This document shows positions 7,886-15,903 of a stretch of DNA of 24,808 bases, in pieces. A program made the translations under genes and the position numbers. This DNA comes from UBA8515 sp036170795 (GTDB lineage Bacteria > Patescibacteriota > Minisyncoccia > Phycocordibacterales > UBA9973): NCBI GenBank assembly GCA_036170795.1, contig JAVHPX010000007.1, forward strand, positions 1-24,808. The letters run 5' to 3'. Position 1 is the first letter of the stretch, and each line of letters begins with the position of its first letter. The notes beneath the pieces were generated by a model. The model was given only the letters and a program-made list of their open reading frames with translations. It was not told the DNA's origin and did no database searches.

Positions 7886-9634
7886 ATGCATGTTGATGAG
7901 AAAACAATTGTAGATCTATTAAATAGTTCAGGTCTTATTAGTAAGACTGATGTGGCAATGGCACTCAAGAAATCTAAAGAAACAAATCAATCGATTGGTG
8001 CTATTTTGATGAGTAATGGTAAGCTAACAGAGAAAGATTGGAATAGTATGCAAGCAGTCTCTCTCGGTATTCCATTTATAAGTCTTAAGGGCGAACACAT
8101 TGATCCTGAAGTACTGACTCTAATTCCTGAACCGATTGCACGAAGTAGCAATATTATTGCTTATAAGAAAAGTAAACTAGGGTTAGAAGTCGCTATGCTT
8201 GATGTTGATAACCTTTCTGTTATTGATTTTATAAAGAAAAAAGTAGGCCTACGCATACTTCCACGTTTAACAAGCTCAGACTCTATAAAAGAAGCATTAA
8301 CTCAATACAAGAAAAGTTTGCAAGCTGATTTTGAAGATCTTATTAAAAAAGAAAGTATTTCTATAAAAGCAATATCTGATGATGGTGAAGAAAAATCAGA
8401 GAAAGAACTTAAAGAGCTTGCTGAAGATTTACCGATTATTAAAATTGTTGATACACTTATTTCCCATGCTATTATTGGAGGTGCATCTGATATACATATT
8501 GAGCCAGGTGAGGCATCTCTTATTGTTCGTTATCGTATTGATGGCATACTTCATGATGCTATGATATTGCCAAAAGATACAGCTCCGGGTATTGTGGCTC
8601 GTATAAAAGTTCTATCAAATTTGAAGCTTGATGAGAAACGTCTTCCTCAAGATGGTCGTTTTAAAATTGTAAATAATCAAGGCGGTGTATCATTTCGTGT
8701 TTCTACACTCCCTACATATTTTGGAGAAAAAACAGTTATTCGTATTTTGCGTGAAAATTCTAAAGGATTTTCTCTTGAAACTCTTGGTTTTCATGGAGAA
8801 GCACTTGAACGAATACATGATGGAATAAAACAAAGAACTGGAATGTTTTTATGTGCTGGTCCTACTGGGTCTGGTAAGACGACTACTCTCTATACTGTGC
8901 TTGATATTTTAAATACTCCAGATGTAAATATTTCAACAATTGAGGACCCAATAGAATATCAAATGGCACGTATTAATCAAACTCAAACTAAATCAGAAAT
9001 TGGTTTAACTTTTGCTAATGGTCTTCGTACTCTTCTTCGTCAAGATCCAGATATTATAATGGTAGGAGAAATTCGAGATGGTGAGACTGCCTCTCTTGCT
9101 GTTAATGCAGCTCTTACCGGGCATCTTGTTCTTTCGACTATTCACACGAATTCTGCTGTTGGAGCAATACCACGTATGATAGATATGGGAGTAGAAGTTT
9201 TTCTTATTGTGTCTACGATTAAAACAGTTATTGCTCAGCGTTTAGTAAGAGTGCTTGCTGTCGGAAAAGAAAAATATTTTTTAAATGAGAGTGAAAAAAA
9301 AGCATTAGAACAAGTAGTAAATCTTGATCGTATGCTTATGTTTTTAATAAAAGAAAAAGTTGTAGCTACTGATGCTACTTGGGATATAATTCCGTTTTAT
9401 AAACCTAAACCAAGTGAAGAATCTGAAACTGGCTTTAAGGGTAGGTTGGGTATTCATGAAGTTCTTAAAGTTAGTACTATAATTCGTGAGATGATATTGA
9501 AAGGTGCACCTAATGATGAGATTGAAGATAAAGCAAAAGAAGAAGGGATGATGACAATGATTGAAGATGGTATATTTTTAGCAGCTCAAGGTTTTACTTC
9601 AATTGAAGAAGTTCTTCGAGTTGTTTCTGAGTAA
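7886..9634 (+). CDS. pilB: Type IV pilus assembly ATPase PilB (GspE/PulE family)
   Basis: This 582-residue protein is the usual length for PilB/GspE. An N-terminal MshEN-like region spans about residues 1-150. The ATPase core carries Walker A G-P-T-G-S-G-K-T (325-332, Lys331), an Asp box around V-N-I-S-T-I-E-D-P-I-E-Y, and the Walker B region D-P-D-I-I-M-V-G-E-I-R-D (387-398, Glu395). A conserved A-L-T-G-H-L-V-L-S-T-I-H-T-N segment follows. It powers pilus polymerisation at the cytoplasmic face of the membrane. The four-cysteine zinc motif found in many GspE/PilB proteins is absent; that region reads EKYFLNESEKKAL followed by IPFYKPKPSEES. pilC follows 11 nt later, so the two form an operon. 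No PilT-type retraction ATPase is encoded in the window. Confidence 0.95.
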   Translation: MHVDEKTIVDLLNSSGLISKTDVAMALKKSKETNQSIGAILMSNGKLTEKDWNSMQAVSLGIPFISLKGEHIDPEVLTLIPEPIARSSNIIAYKKSKLGLEVAMLDVDNLSVIDFIKKKVGLRILPRLTSSDSIKEALTQYKKSLQADFEDLIKKESISIKAISDDGEEKSEKELKELAEDLPIIKIVDTLISHAIIGGASDIHIEPGEASLIVRYRIDGILHDAMILPKDTAPGIVARIKVLSNLKLDEKRLPQDGRFKIVNNQGGVSFRVSTLPTYFGEKTVIRILRENSKGFSLETLGFHGEALERIHDGIKQRTGMFLCAGPTGSGKTTTLYTVLDILNTPDVNISTIEDPIEYQMARINQTQTKSEIGLTFANGLRTLLRQDPDIIMVGEIRDGETASLAVNAALTGHLVLSTIHTNSAVGAIPRMIDMGVEVFLIVSTIKTVIAQRLVRVLAVGKEKYFLNESEKKALEQVVNLDRMLMFLIKEKVVATDATWDIIPFYKPKPSEESETGFKGRLGIHEVLKVSTIIREMILKGAPNDEIEDKAKEEGMMTMIEDGIFLAAQGFTSIEEVLRVVSE

Positions 9635-9645
9635 AATTAGTTAAT

Positions 9646-10860
9646 ATGAAATTTAAATATAAAATACAAACAAAAGATAAACAAATAATTGAAGGTTATA
9701 AAGATTCAGTAGATCGTTTTGCTCTTGCGAGTGAATTTAGAGAGAGTGGTAGTATGCCTATTATGATAGAAGAAGCGAAAGATAAAATACATAAATCATT
9801 TTTGACAATGGATATTTTTGGTCATGTTTCTCTATCTGAGAAAATAGTTTTTACTAATAATTTAAGTGGAATGCTTTTAGCTGGACTTTCTCTTACTCGA
9901 GCTCTTTCAATACTTGAGAAACAGTCGAAAAATGTAACATTTAATAAAATTCTTACAACGCTTGTAGAAGAGGTAAATAAAGGGAATACTCTTTCTGACG
10001 GAATGAAGAAATACCCTAAAGTTTTCTCAGGTATATTTATATCAATGGTTCATTCAGGAGAAGAGTCTGGGGGATTACCGCAATCTCTTTCTGAGGTAGG
10101 GCTTAATTTAAAGAAGTCTTATGATTTAAATAAAAAAATTAAAGGAGCATTGATGTATCCATCTATTATTCTTATTGCTATATTTCTTATTGGAATTCTT
10201 ATGATGATGTTTGTTGTACCAACACTAACTAAAACATTTAAAGATTTTGGTGGTGAATTACCAAGCTCAACAAAATTTATTATTTGGCTTTCAGATACTA
10301 TTAGTAATCATACTTTATTATTTTTATCAGTTATAGCGTTTATTGTTCTTGTTATTATAGTTTTTGCTAAACTTGATTTTACTAAGAAATATTTTGATTT
10401 TTTTATTTTACATATACCTATTATTGGTACTATTACAAAAGAAGTTAATACTGCTCGTACAGCCAGGACTCTTTCTTCCTTATTGTCATCTGGGGTAGAT
10501 ATGTCAAAAGCTCTCTCTATTACGGGAGAAGTTCTTCAGAATATTTATTATAAAAAATTGATAACTGATTCAGTCATAGCCATAGAAAAAGGTAGCCCTC
10601 TTTCGGCTTCTTTTAAAGAAGCTATTAATCTTTATCCAGTTATGATGGGTGAAATGATTGAAGTCGGTGAAGAAACAGGTAATTTATCTAAAATGTTGAT
10701 AGATATTGCTAATTTCTATGAGGCTGAAGTTGATAGTAAGACTAAAGACCTTTCTGTGATTGTCGAACCGATACTTATGGTATTTATAGGTGGAGCTGTT
10801 GGATTTTTTGCTGTTTCTATGATTACACCAATGTATTCAGTTATGAATAATATTAAGTAA
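9646..10860 (+). CDS. pilC: Type IV pilus inner-membrane platform protein PilC (GspF family)
   Basis: This 404-residue protein has two T2SSF domains, about residues 63-190 and 265-392. Each carries a G-x-x-L-x-x-A-L-x-x-L-type helix (MLLAGLSLTRALSIL and LLSSGVDMSKALSI) and the downstream G-E-E-[ST]-G motif (SGEESGGLP and VGEETGNLS). Hydrophobic segments at about 171-195, 223-242 and 373-398 give the usual three-helix topology. PilC forms the membrane platform that couples PilB to pilin assembly. It lies directly after pilB. Its end overlaps by 8 nt the end of the convergent reverse-strand pilin operon. Confidence 0.95.
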   Translation: MKFKYKIQTKDKQIIEGYKDSVDRFALASEFRESGSMPIMIEEAKDKIHKSFLTMDIFGHVSLSEKIVFTNNLSGMLLAGLSLTRALSILEKQSKNVTFNKILTTLVEEVNKGNTLSDGMKKYPKVFSGIFISMVHSGEESGGLPQSLSEVGLNLKKSYDLNKKIKGALMYPSIILIAIFLIGILMMMFVVPTLTKTFKDFGGELPSSTKFIIWLSDTISNHTLLFLSVIAFIVLVIIVFAKLDFTKKYFDFFILHIPIIGTITKEVNTARTARTLSSLLSSGVDMSKALSITGEVLQNIYYKKLITDSVIAIEKGSPLSASFKEAINLYPVMMGEMIEVGEETGNLSKMLIDIANFYEAEVDSKTKDLSVIVEPILMVFIGGAVGFFAVSMITPMYSVMNNIK

Positions 10861-11221
10861 TTTTTTTACTAATTTTAATTTTTCTGTAAATAAAAAAACA
10901 AATAATAATTACAATAATAATGATAGGCCATATTATAAAAGATATATTGTTTGGGTCATTTGTTTTTACTGTATTTGTTGTGTTTTCTTTTTGATTTGTT
11001 TCTTGTTGTATTTCATTTTTAGATTCAAACTGATAATCAGGTGCTATATTTGTCGTACTATTTATATTTCCAGAGATATTTGGATATACATTGTGAGGTA
11101 TTGGTTGAAGGGATTTTTCATCAGGAAATACTGCTTTTGCCATAGCAAAAGCAGTAGAAGTATTAGCTACAAAAATTATTATTAATAAATTTATAATAAA
11201 TTGCATTTTATTAATTTTCAT
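10853..11221 (-). CDS. Small secreted/membrane-anchored protein at the end of the pilin operon
   Basis: This is a 122-residue protein of unknown family. Residues 1-26 look like a signal peptide (basic start, hydrophobic core, then S-T-A-F-A). Residues 27-90 form a polar Asn/Thr/Gln-rich linker. Residues 93-112 are a very hydrophobic transmembrane helix (Ile-rich) followed by a basic tail R-K-I-K-I-S-K-K. Topology would therefore be an exported linker anchored at its C-terminus. It starts 8 nt after the stop of the PilX-like gene and ends inside the end of pilC on the other strand. Context suggests an accessory pilus or envelope role, but nothing in the sequence proves it. Confidence 0.65.
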   Translation of the reverse strand: MKINKMQFIINLLIIIFVANTSTAFAMAKAVFPDEKSLQPIPHNVYPNISGNINSTTNIAPDYQFESKNEIQQETNQKENTTNTVKTNDPNNISFIIWPIIIIVIIICFFIYRKIKISKKIT

Positions 11222-11229
11222 ATATCTTC

Positions 11230-12624
11230 TTAATTACTAGTCCAACTTAATTGTTTATATCCTAATGAAGAAAGAGGGAAGCTAGGAGGAGGAGAATAAA
11301 GTAAATTGTTATCATAAGTATCAATAGTATTAGTGAATCCTGATGCATTGTTACCATTAGAATCTACCCAAGTCCAAGTCCATTGTCCAAAACTCATAAT
11401 GGATCCATATATTGATATAGTGTCTTTAATTTTTGCTGGTTTATATTGTAGAAATTCTGCACTACCATTTTGTGATATAAGAGATGCATCAACTTCTAAA
11501 TTTAATGGAGCATTATAAGTAACAATAATATCTTTTTGAGCTAAGAGCCCTAATGTATTTGTACCATCTTTAGCTGTGTATATAATATTATTAGGAATAT
11601 ATATTGTCGGAGCTGTTGATGCTACATATGGCAACTTAGCTGCTGTAACCATTACTCTTCCTTTTACTGTCCCTTCAACCCATATTTTGTCTTCTATATA
11701 TACTATACCATTACTTGGTATAGTAATAGTGTATTGTAAACTTCTATTTTTATAATCAATATCTTCATCATGAGCAGTGCCGTTAACATCCCAACCAGTT
11801 GGTGTACTTTTAAGAGAAGTAACTTTATATACAGAAACAGTCCCAGTATTATTGAATACTAAAGAATATCCATTAGTATTTGAGGGAGGTAAATAAATAC
11901 CTCCAGATTGAGCCTTACTTTTCATATTTGCAAGATTTGATGTAAGTGCTGAAAAATCTTGTGTAGGAATTGGGAATTGCCAGAAATTTTTAACAGATTG
12001 TGTTGCACTACCCCAAACACCATTTTTAGTTGCTGGACATGGACTACCTTGAGTTGACGGACAAGAATAGGTTGATTTAGCAGATCCGATAGGAGCATTA
12101 CCATTTCCATCAAAACGAATTCCATTGTTTGATTGCATTTGTCCATTTACAGTTTCATTAGGACCAATCCAGATGACATCATTACTTAGAAATGAGTATA
12201 GAGCAAGAGATGGAATTCCATATCGTGCAGTTATTGTCCTCTTGGTAGATGGATCAGCTTTTGTAGAACCCGTAGAATTGATTGTAACTATTGTTGACCC
12301 TGCAGGAGGAGGTGTAATAATTAAAGAGAATTGCCCTACAATATCTTGAGTATCATAATCAATATAATCATGGACATATGGTCCATCTATGTTTGTTCCA
12401 TCTTTATAATCAGTATTAAAATGTGCAAGATGCCATTGATAATAATTTATTCCTGCCTCTGCTATCTGTAATGCTTGTTCTCTGTTTGCATTTGATCTAA
12501 TTATTTCTGATTCAATAACTGTGTAGTTAATAATTGGAAACATTATGATTGAAAATATAAAAATCGTAAATAATAAAAGTATTAAGATTGCTCCTTTATT
12601 TTGTTTTTTATTTTTTGTTTTCAT
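11230..12624 (-). CDS. PilX/GspK-like minor pilin-type protein
   Basis: This 464-residue protein begins with a short basic stretch, then K-G-A-I-L-I-L-L-L-F-T, a long hydrophobic helix, and N-R-E-Q-A-L-Q-I-A-E-A-G-I-N. The A-E-A-G-I-N pattern after the helix is characteristic of PilX-type pilus-assembly proteins. A prepilin peptidase site after Gly11 is plausible, but Glu at mature position 5 is missing (it is Leu), as in GspK-type pseudopilins. The large remainder is beta-rich and polar. It contains only two cysteines (188 and 196, in S-C-P-S-T-Q-G-S-P-C-P), a likely disulfide. The start codon overlaps the stop of the preceding pilin gene by 1 nt (TAATG), so the two are translationally coupled. 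Confidence 0.8.
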   Translation of the reverse strand: MKTKNKKQNKGAILILLLFTIFIFSIIMFPIINYTVIESEIIRSNANREQALQIAEAGINYYQWHLAHFNTDYKDGTNIDGPYVHDYIDYDTQDIVGQFSLIITPPPAGSTIVTINSTGSTKADPSTKRTITARYGIPSLALYSFLSNDVIWIGPNETVNGQMQSNNGIRFDGNGNAPIGSAKSTYSCPSTQGSPCPATKNGVWGSATQSVKNFWQFPIPTQDFSALTSNLANMKSKAQSGGIYLPPSNTNGYSLVFNNTGTVSVYKVTSLKSTPTGWDVNGTAHDEDIDYKNRSLQYTITIPSNGIVYIEDKIWVEGTVKGRVMVTAAKLPYVASTAPTIYIPNNIIYTAKDGTNTLGLLAQKDIIVTYNAPLNLEVDASLISQNGSAEFLQYKPAKIKDTISIYGSIMSFGQWTWTWVDSNGNNASGFTNTIDTYDNNLLYSPPPSFPLSSLGYKQLSWTSN

Positions 12625-13274
12625 TAATTTCCTAAATTATTTTTTAAATTTCTAATTGTTGTTCCTCCATTTACAATAAATGTACTTGTAGAATTTTGAT
12701 CTGTTTGTTTTAGTACCACTAGATTTATTTTAATAAATTTAACATTATTTATGTTAACTTGTTGTATTAAAGGGTTTGTTGATCCATCATAATTACCATC
12801 ATAGTAATAGAATAGGGGATTATTTCCAAGAGCTACAGTGTTAAGTAGCTCACTCACTTTTTCTGTTGTTGTATTATAAGTTGATCCTGAGGGATTTGTA
12901 ATTCCTTTATATAAAATTCCATTCGATATAAAGTATCTTACTCTTGATATTGTGCCATCACCAAGAGGAATAGTTGAAAAGAATATCAATTGATTGTCGG
13001 ATGCTTCACTTATAGGATATGCTCCATTTATACCATAAGTAGAATTACGAAGTTCATTTTCAAATGTGTTTGCAATTCTTCTTGCTTGGTCTATATTGTT
13101 TAAGGCAAGTGTTTGCTGTTTTCCATTTACTAAAATATTTTTTAGTATTAATGTTGTGCCTGTTATTATGAGTCCAAAAATAAATATCGTAACCAGAGTT
13201 TCCATAAGAGTAAAACCTGCTGTTGTCGACAGAATAGAATTAAGTACTTTTTCTTTTTTTTGAATAGTATTCAT
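12624..13274 (-). CDS. Minor prepilin, PilW/GspJ-like
   Basis: This 216-residue prepilin has a classic N-terminal processing site: a basic leader of 20 residues ending in Gly20, then F-T-L-M-E-T-L-V-T-I-F-I-F-G. Glu at mature position 5 and the hydrophobic helix are both present. The globular part begins with Q-A-R-R-I-A-N-T-F-E-N-E-L-R-N-S, as in PilW/GspJ minor pilins. No cysteines are present. It lies between the other two pilin-type genes in a reverse-strand operon, 11 nt after the large prepilin and overlapping the PilX-like gene by 1 nt. Role: priming or tip complex of the type IV pilus. Confidence 0.87.
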   Translation of the reverse strand: MNTIQKKEKVLNSILSTTAGFTLMETLVTIFIFGLIITGTTLILKNILVNGKQQTLALNNIDQARRIANTFENELRNSTYGINGAYPISEASDNQLIFFSTIPLGDGTISRVRYFISNGILYKGITNPSGSTYNTTTEKVSELLNTVALGNNPLFYYYDGNYDGSTNPLIQQVNINNVKFIKINLVVLKQTDQNSTSTFIVNGGTTIRNLKNNLGN

Positions 13275-13285
13275 ATTATATAAAT

Positions 13286-15088
13286 TTATAACGGAGTCAT
13301 TGATATGTTAAATAATGAATACCCAGTTACATTTAAGTTTGTAATTGTTTCTGTATTATAACCTGGCTTGCTTACTTCTATTTGATATGTTGGTGAGGAA
13401 TTAATTCCTGTAAATATGACTTGCCCAGGTGTAAAACATCCTGAAACATAGTTAATATTTATGCTTGATATTGTTGGGTTTTTAGTAGTATCTGTTGTTG
13501 ATAAGAATGTTTTGTATCTTATATACCTATTGTTGTTATTTGAAGAATTAATAGTTGTGCTTGGTGTTGTATAGTATGTTCCATTTGTACCATCTGGTCC
13601 AACAAAATTCCATGTCGTGTTGTCATTATTTGTAGCTACTTGGAATTTTACTTCTGTTGCTGGATCTTGAGATGTTGGTTGCCAAGTAAATGTTGTATAA
13701 GCGGTAGTACCACTTCCTGTATCAAATGTTGAAGAGGTTAGTGATCCAGATGTTGCAAGAGTAGTACCATTATTGTTTATTAACCTCATGGCAAGTGGAA
13801 TATCGGTTGTGTTGATACCTCCATCATTTTGAAAATATTTTGTAATATCAGACCAATCTATTTGTCCAGAACCGCCACTCCAGTCTTGTTGATTCCAAAG
13901 ACTTCCTCCAGTTATTTTTGTTATATCGACTATAGGGCTACTATTAGTTAAGTGAACATTTGCTCCTTCTATGGGATTTCCATTTGAAGCATCTTTTACA
14001 ATTATGAGTAAACTATTATTTGTTTTTGTACCAAGAATAAAATTAAATACTTGATTTGTATTAGGAAGAAGATTGATCTGTTGTATTGGTGATGATCCAT
14101 AAATCATATATGTATTATCTATCAATATTGGGGTATAATTATCCCATTCTGCATTTGGAAATAATATTTGGCCACTTCCATTTGATATATATGAATTATT
14201 AAATTTAAGCACATCTGGAGTACCTGTACCTGTACCTATAATTTTTGCCCCTTTAATTCCTAATCCTATTCCTCCTATACCGGAACAATGTTGATCAAGA
14301 GTATTGAAAGTAAGGTTGCTTGTTTGGTCTATAGAAAAACTAATTTCTGTGACTTGACCGTTTGCTATAGTTGCATCAGGTTTTGTTGGGTTAGGATTAT
14401 TTGTAGTTATAGGATAAGTTTGATCAGATGAATAGCCATTTTTAGTGACAGTTAAGTGATAACTATTTGAGTTATTAGGAAGACCAACTTCAATCCATTT
14501 ACCATTTACATTACTTGTTCTTGTAATATTAAGACCAAGTGATGTGTTTGTTATATTTATAGATGCACCTGCTACCGGTTGGCCAATAGCATTTATAATA
14601 GAAAGTGAAAGAGCTCCTCCGCTTGTTAGATTTTCAAGTCCTATTGGAACAATGTTTGTTACAAATTTAGTAATAGTATTTGTGTTGATATTTTTAACTG
14701 ATAGTTTTACTTGCTTATAATCATTTGGTGCAGGATCATTACCAAGTATTGTTGTTCCATCTGCTGGATCATCTACGTATGTTACTTCGTAGTATATTTG
14801 GTAGGTTTTAGAACCTATTGTAATATCTTTTGCATTTGGTAAATCTGGTAATGTACCATTTGGGTTTCCTTGCATTGTGCCAATTTGTGCATATGGGATA
14901 TTGCGTGCTATTTCTAAATATTGACTAGCTAAGTTTGATATAGTTGTGTTTTCTGAATTATTTAATATTTGACGTGAGATTACAACAAAAGTTTGATAAA
15001 CAACACCAGCAAGCAATACAAAAATAGCAATACCAATCATGCTCTCTATGAGAGTTAGCCCTGCTTGTTTTTTTATAAATTTAACCAT
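13286..15088 (-). CDS. Large modular minor prepilin (PilV-like) with carboxypeptidase-regulatory-like domains
   Basis: This 600-residue protein has a prepilin leader M-V-K-F-I-K-K-Q-A-G followed by L-T-L-I-E-S-M-I-G-I, with cleavage after Gly10 and Glu at mature position 5. Minor pilins are usually under 250 residues. After the pilin part (to about 150) comes a CarboxypepD_reg-like beta-sandwich (about 158-250: G-Q-P-V-A-G-A-S-I-N-I, later T-V-T-K-N-G-Y). A diverged second unit spans about 256-352. A third is split, 357-395 (A-S-N-G-N-P-I-E-G-A-N-V-H-L) and 551-600 (C-F-T-P-G-Q-V-I-F-T-G through V-S-K-P-G-Y). Between its halves sits a separate beta-rich module (396-550). Two cysteines only (268, 551). 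It is the first gene of the operon and probably a pilus-tip adhesin. Confidence 0.82.
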   Translation of the reverse strand: MVKFIKKQAGLTLIESMIGIAIFVLLAGVVYQTFVVISRQILNNSENTTISNLASQYLEIARNIPYAQIGTMQGNPNGTLPDLPNAKDITIGSKTYQIYYEVTYVDDPADGTTILGNDPAPNDYKQVKLSVKNINTNTITKFVTNIVPIGLENLTSGGALSLSIINAIGQPVAGASINITNTSLGLNITRTSNVNGKWIEVGLPNNSNSYHLTVTKNGYSSDQTYPITTNNPNPTKPDATIANGQVTEISFSIDQTSNLTFNTLDQHCSGIGGIGLGIKGAKIIGTGTGTPDVLKFNNSYISNGSGQILFPNAEWDNYTPILIDNTYMIYGSSPIQQINLLPNTNQVFNFILGTKTNNSLLIIVKDASNGNPIEGANVHLTNSSPIVDITKITGGSLWNQQDWSGGSGQIDWSDITKYFQNDGGINTTDIPLAMRLINNNGTTLATSGSLTSSTFDTGSGTTAYTTFTWQPTSQDPATEVKFQVATNNDNTTWNFVGPDGTNGTYYTTPSTTINSSNNNNRYIRYKTFLSTTDTTKNPTISSININYVSGCFTPGQVIFTGINSSPTYQIEVSKPGYNTETITNLNVTGYSLFNISMTPL

Positions 15089-15119
15089 ATAGATTATTAA
15101 TAAATTCTAACATATTTTG

Positions 15120-15140
15120 TGGTATACTATACTATACTAT
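15120..15140 (+). promoter_or_regulatory. tpiA-pgk promoter with tandem 5-bp repeats
   Basis: Three overlapping TATACT hexamers start at 15123, 15128 and 15133, produced by a 5-bp tandem repeat running directly into the tpiA ATG at 15141. The first copy has an extended -10 TGG (15120-15122). The middle copy has the 7-nt spacing to the ATG seen at other genes here. Gain or loss of a repeat unit would move the promoter relative to the start. Confidence 0.5.
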
Positions 15141-15902
15141 ATGGATAAGCTTATTATTGGTAATTGGAAAATGAATCCGCAGTCTGTTAAAGAAGCGGAG
15201 ATTCTTTTTATAGATATAAATAAAGTTCTTAAAAATATAAAAAAGACTAAAGTAGTCATTTGTCCACCATTTCCATTTCTTTCTGTTGTTAAAAATATAA
15301 AAAATAAAAAAGTTATATTAGGAGCGCAAAATGTTTTTTTTGAATCTAATGGTTCATATACTGGTGAGGTATCTACCTCGATGTTAAAAAGCTTAGACGT
15401 TAAATATGTTATAGTTGGGCATGGAGAACGTAGAGCTCTTGGTGAAACAAATGAGATTTTAAATAAGAAATTGATTGCAATATTTAAAGCAAAGCTTATC
15501 CCTATTTTATGTATTGGAGAAATTGTACGCAGTAATGATGGTTCGTATTTACAAGTAATAAAAGATCAGCTGACTTTTTGTTTGAGAGATATTCCTAAAA
15601 GTTATATTAAAGATATTGTTATTGCTTATGAACCAATCTGGGCGTTATCTTCTACTTTAGATCGTCACGATGCTACTCCTCGTGATTTTGAAGAAATAAG
15701 AATATATATTCGTAAAATTCTTAACGATATGTTTAGTCCTGTGATTGTTTCTTCGGTACAAATTATTTATGGTGGGTCTGTTAATAAAGATAATGCTGAA
15801 GACTTTTTACATGCTGGAGCGCAGGGTCTTTTGATTGGGAAAGCAAGTCTTAATGCTAGAAATTTTTTAAAAATTATTAAGATAATAAATGATATAAAAT
15901 AA
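15141..15902 (+). CDS. tpiA: Triosephosphate isomerase
   Basis: This enzyme interconverts dihydroxyacetone phosphate and glyceraldehyde 3-phosphate in glycolysis. From ATG 15141 it is 253 residues, the normal length. The frame is open upstream to an ATG at 15117, but those 8 codons are the promoter repeat, and the family N-terminus is the segment M-D-K-L-I-I-G-N-W-K-M-N. Catalytic residues are Lys10, His94 (V-I-V-G-H-G-E-R-R) and Glu164 (A-Y-E-P-I-W-A-L). Y-G-G-S-V-N-K-D-N binds phosphate. Two departures stand out: the usual G-H-S-E-R-R is G-H-G-E-R-R, and mobile loop 6 is A-L-S-S-T-L-D-R-H-D-A-T-P in place of A-I-G-T-G-x-x-A-T-P. pgk starts 1 nt after its stop. Confidence 0.95.
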   Translation: MDKLIIGNWKMNPQSVKEAEILFIDINKVLKNIKKTKVVICPPFPFLSVVKNIKNKKVILGAQNVFFESNGSYTGEVSTSMLKSLDVKYVIVGHGERRALGETNEILNKKLIAIFKAKLIPILCIGEIVRSNDGSYLQVIKDQLTFCLRDIPKSYIKDIVIAYEPIWALSSTLDRHDATPRDFEEIRIYIRKILNDMFSPVIVSSVQIIYGGSVNKDNAEDFLHAGAQGLLIGKASLNARNFLKIIKIINDIK

Positions 15903-15903
15903 T

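Noticed and set aside
15117..15140. Upstream ATG giving an 8-residue extension to triosephosphate isomerase
   Set aside because: The extension is encoded by the promoter repeat, and the family N-terminus begins at 15141.
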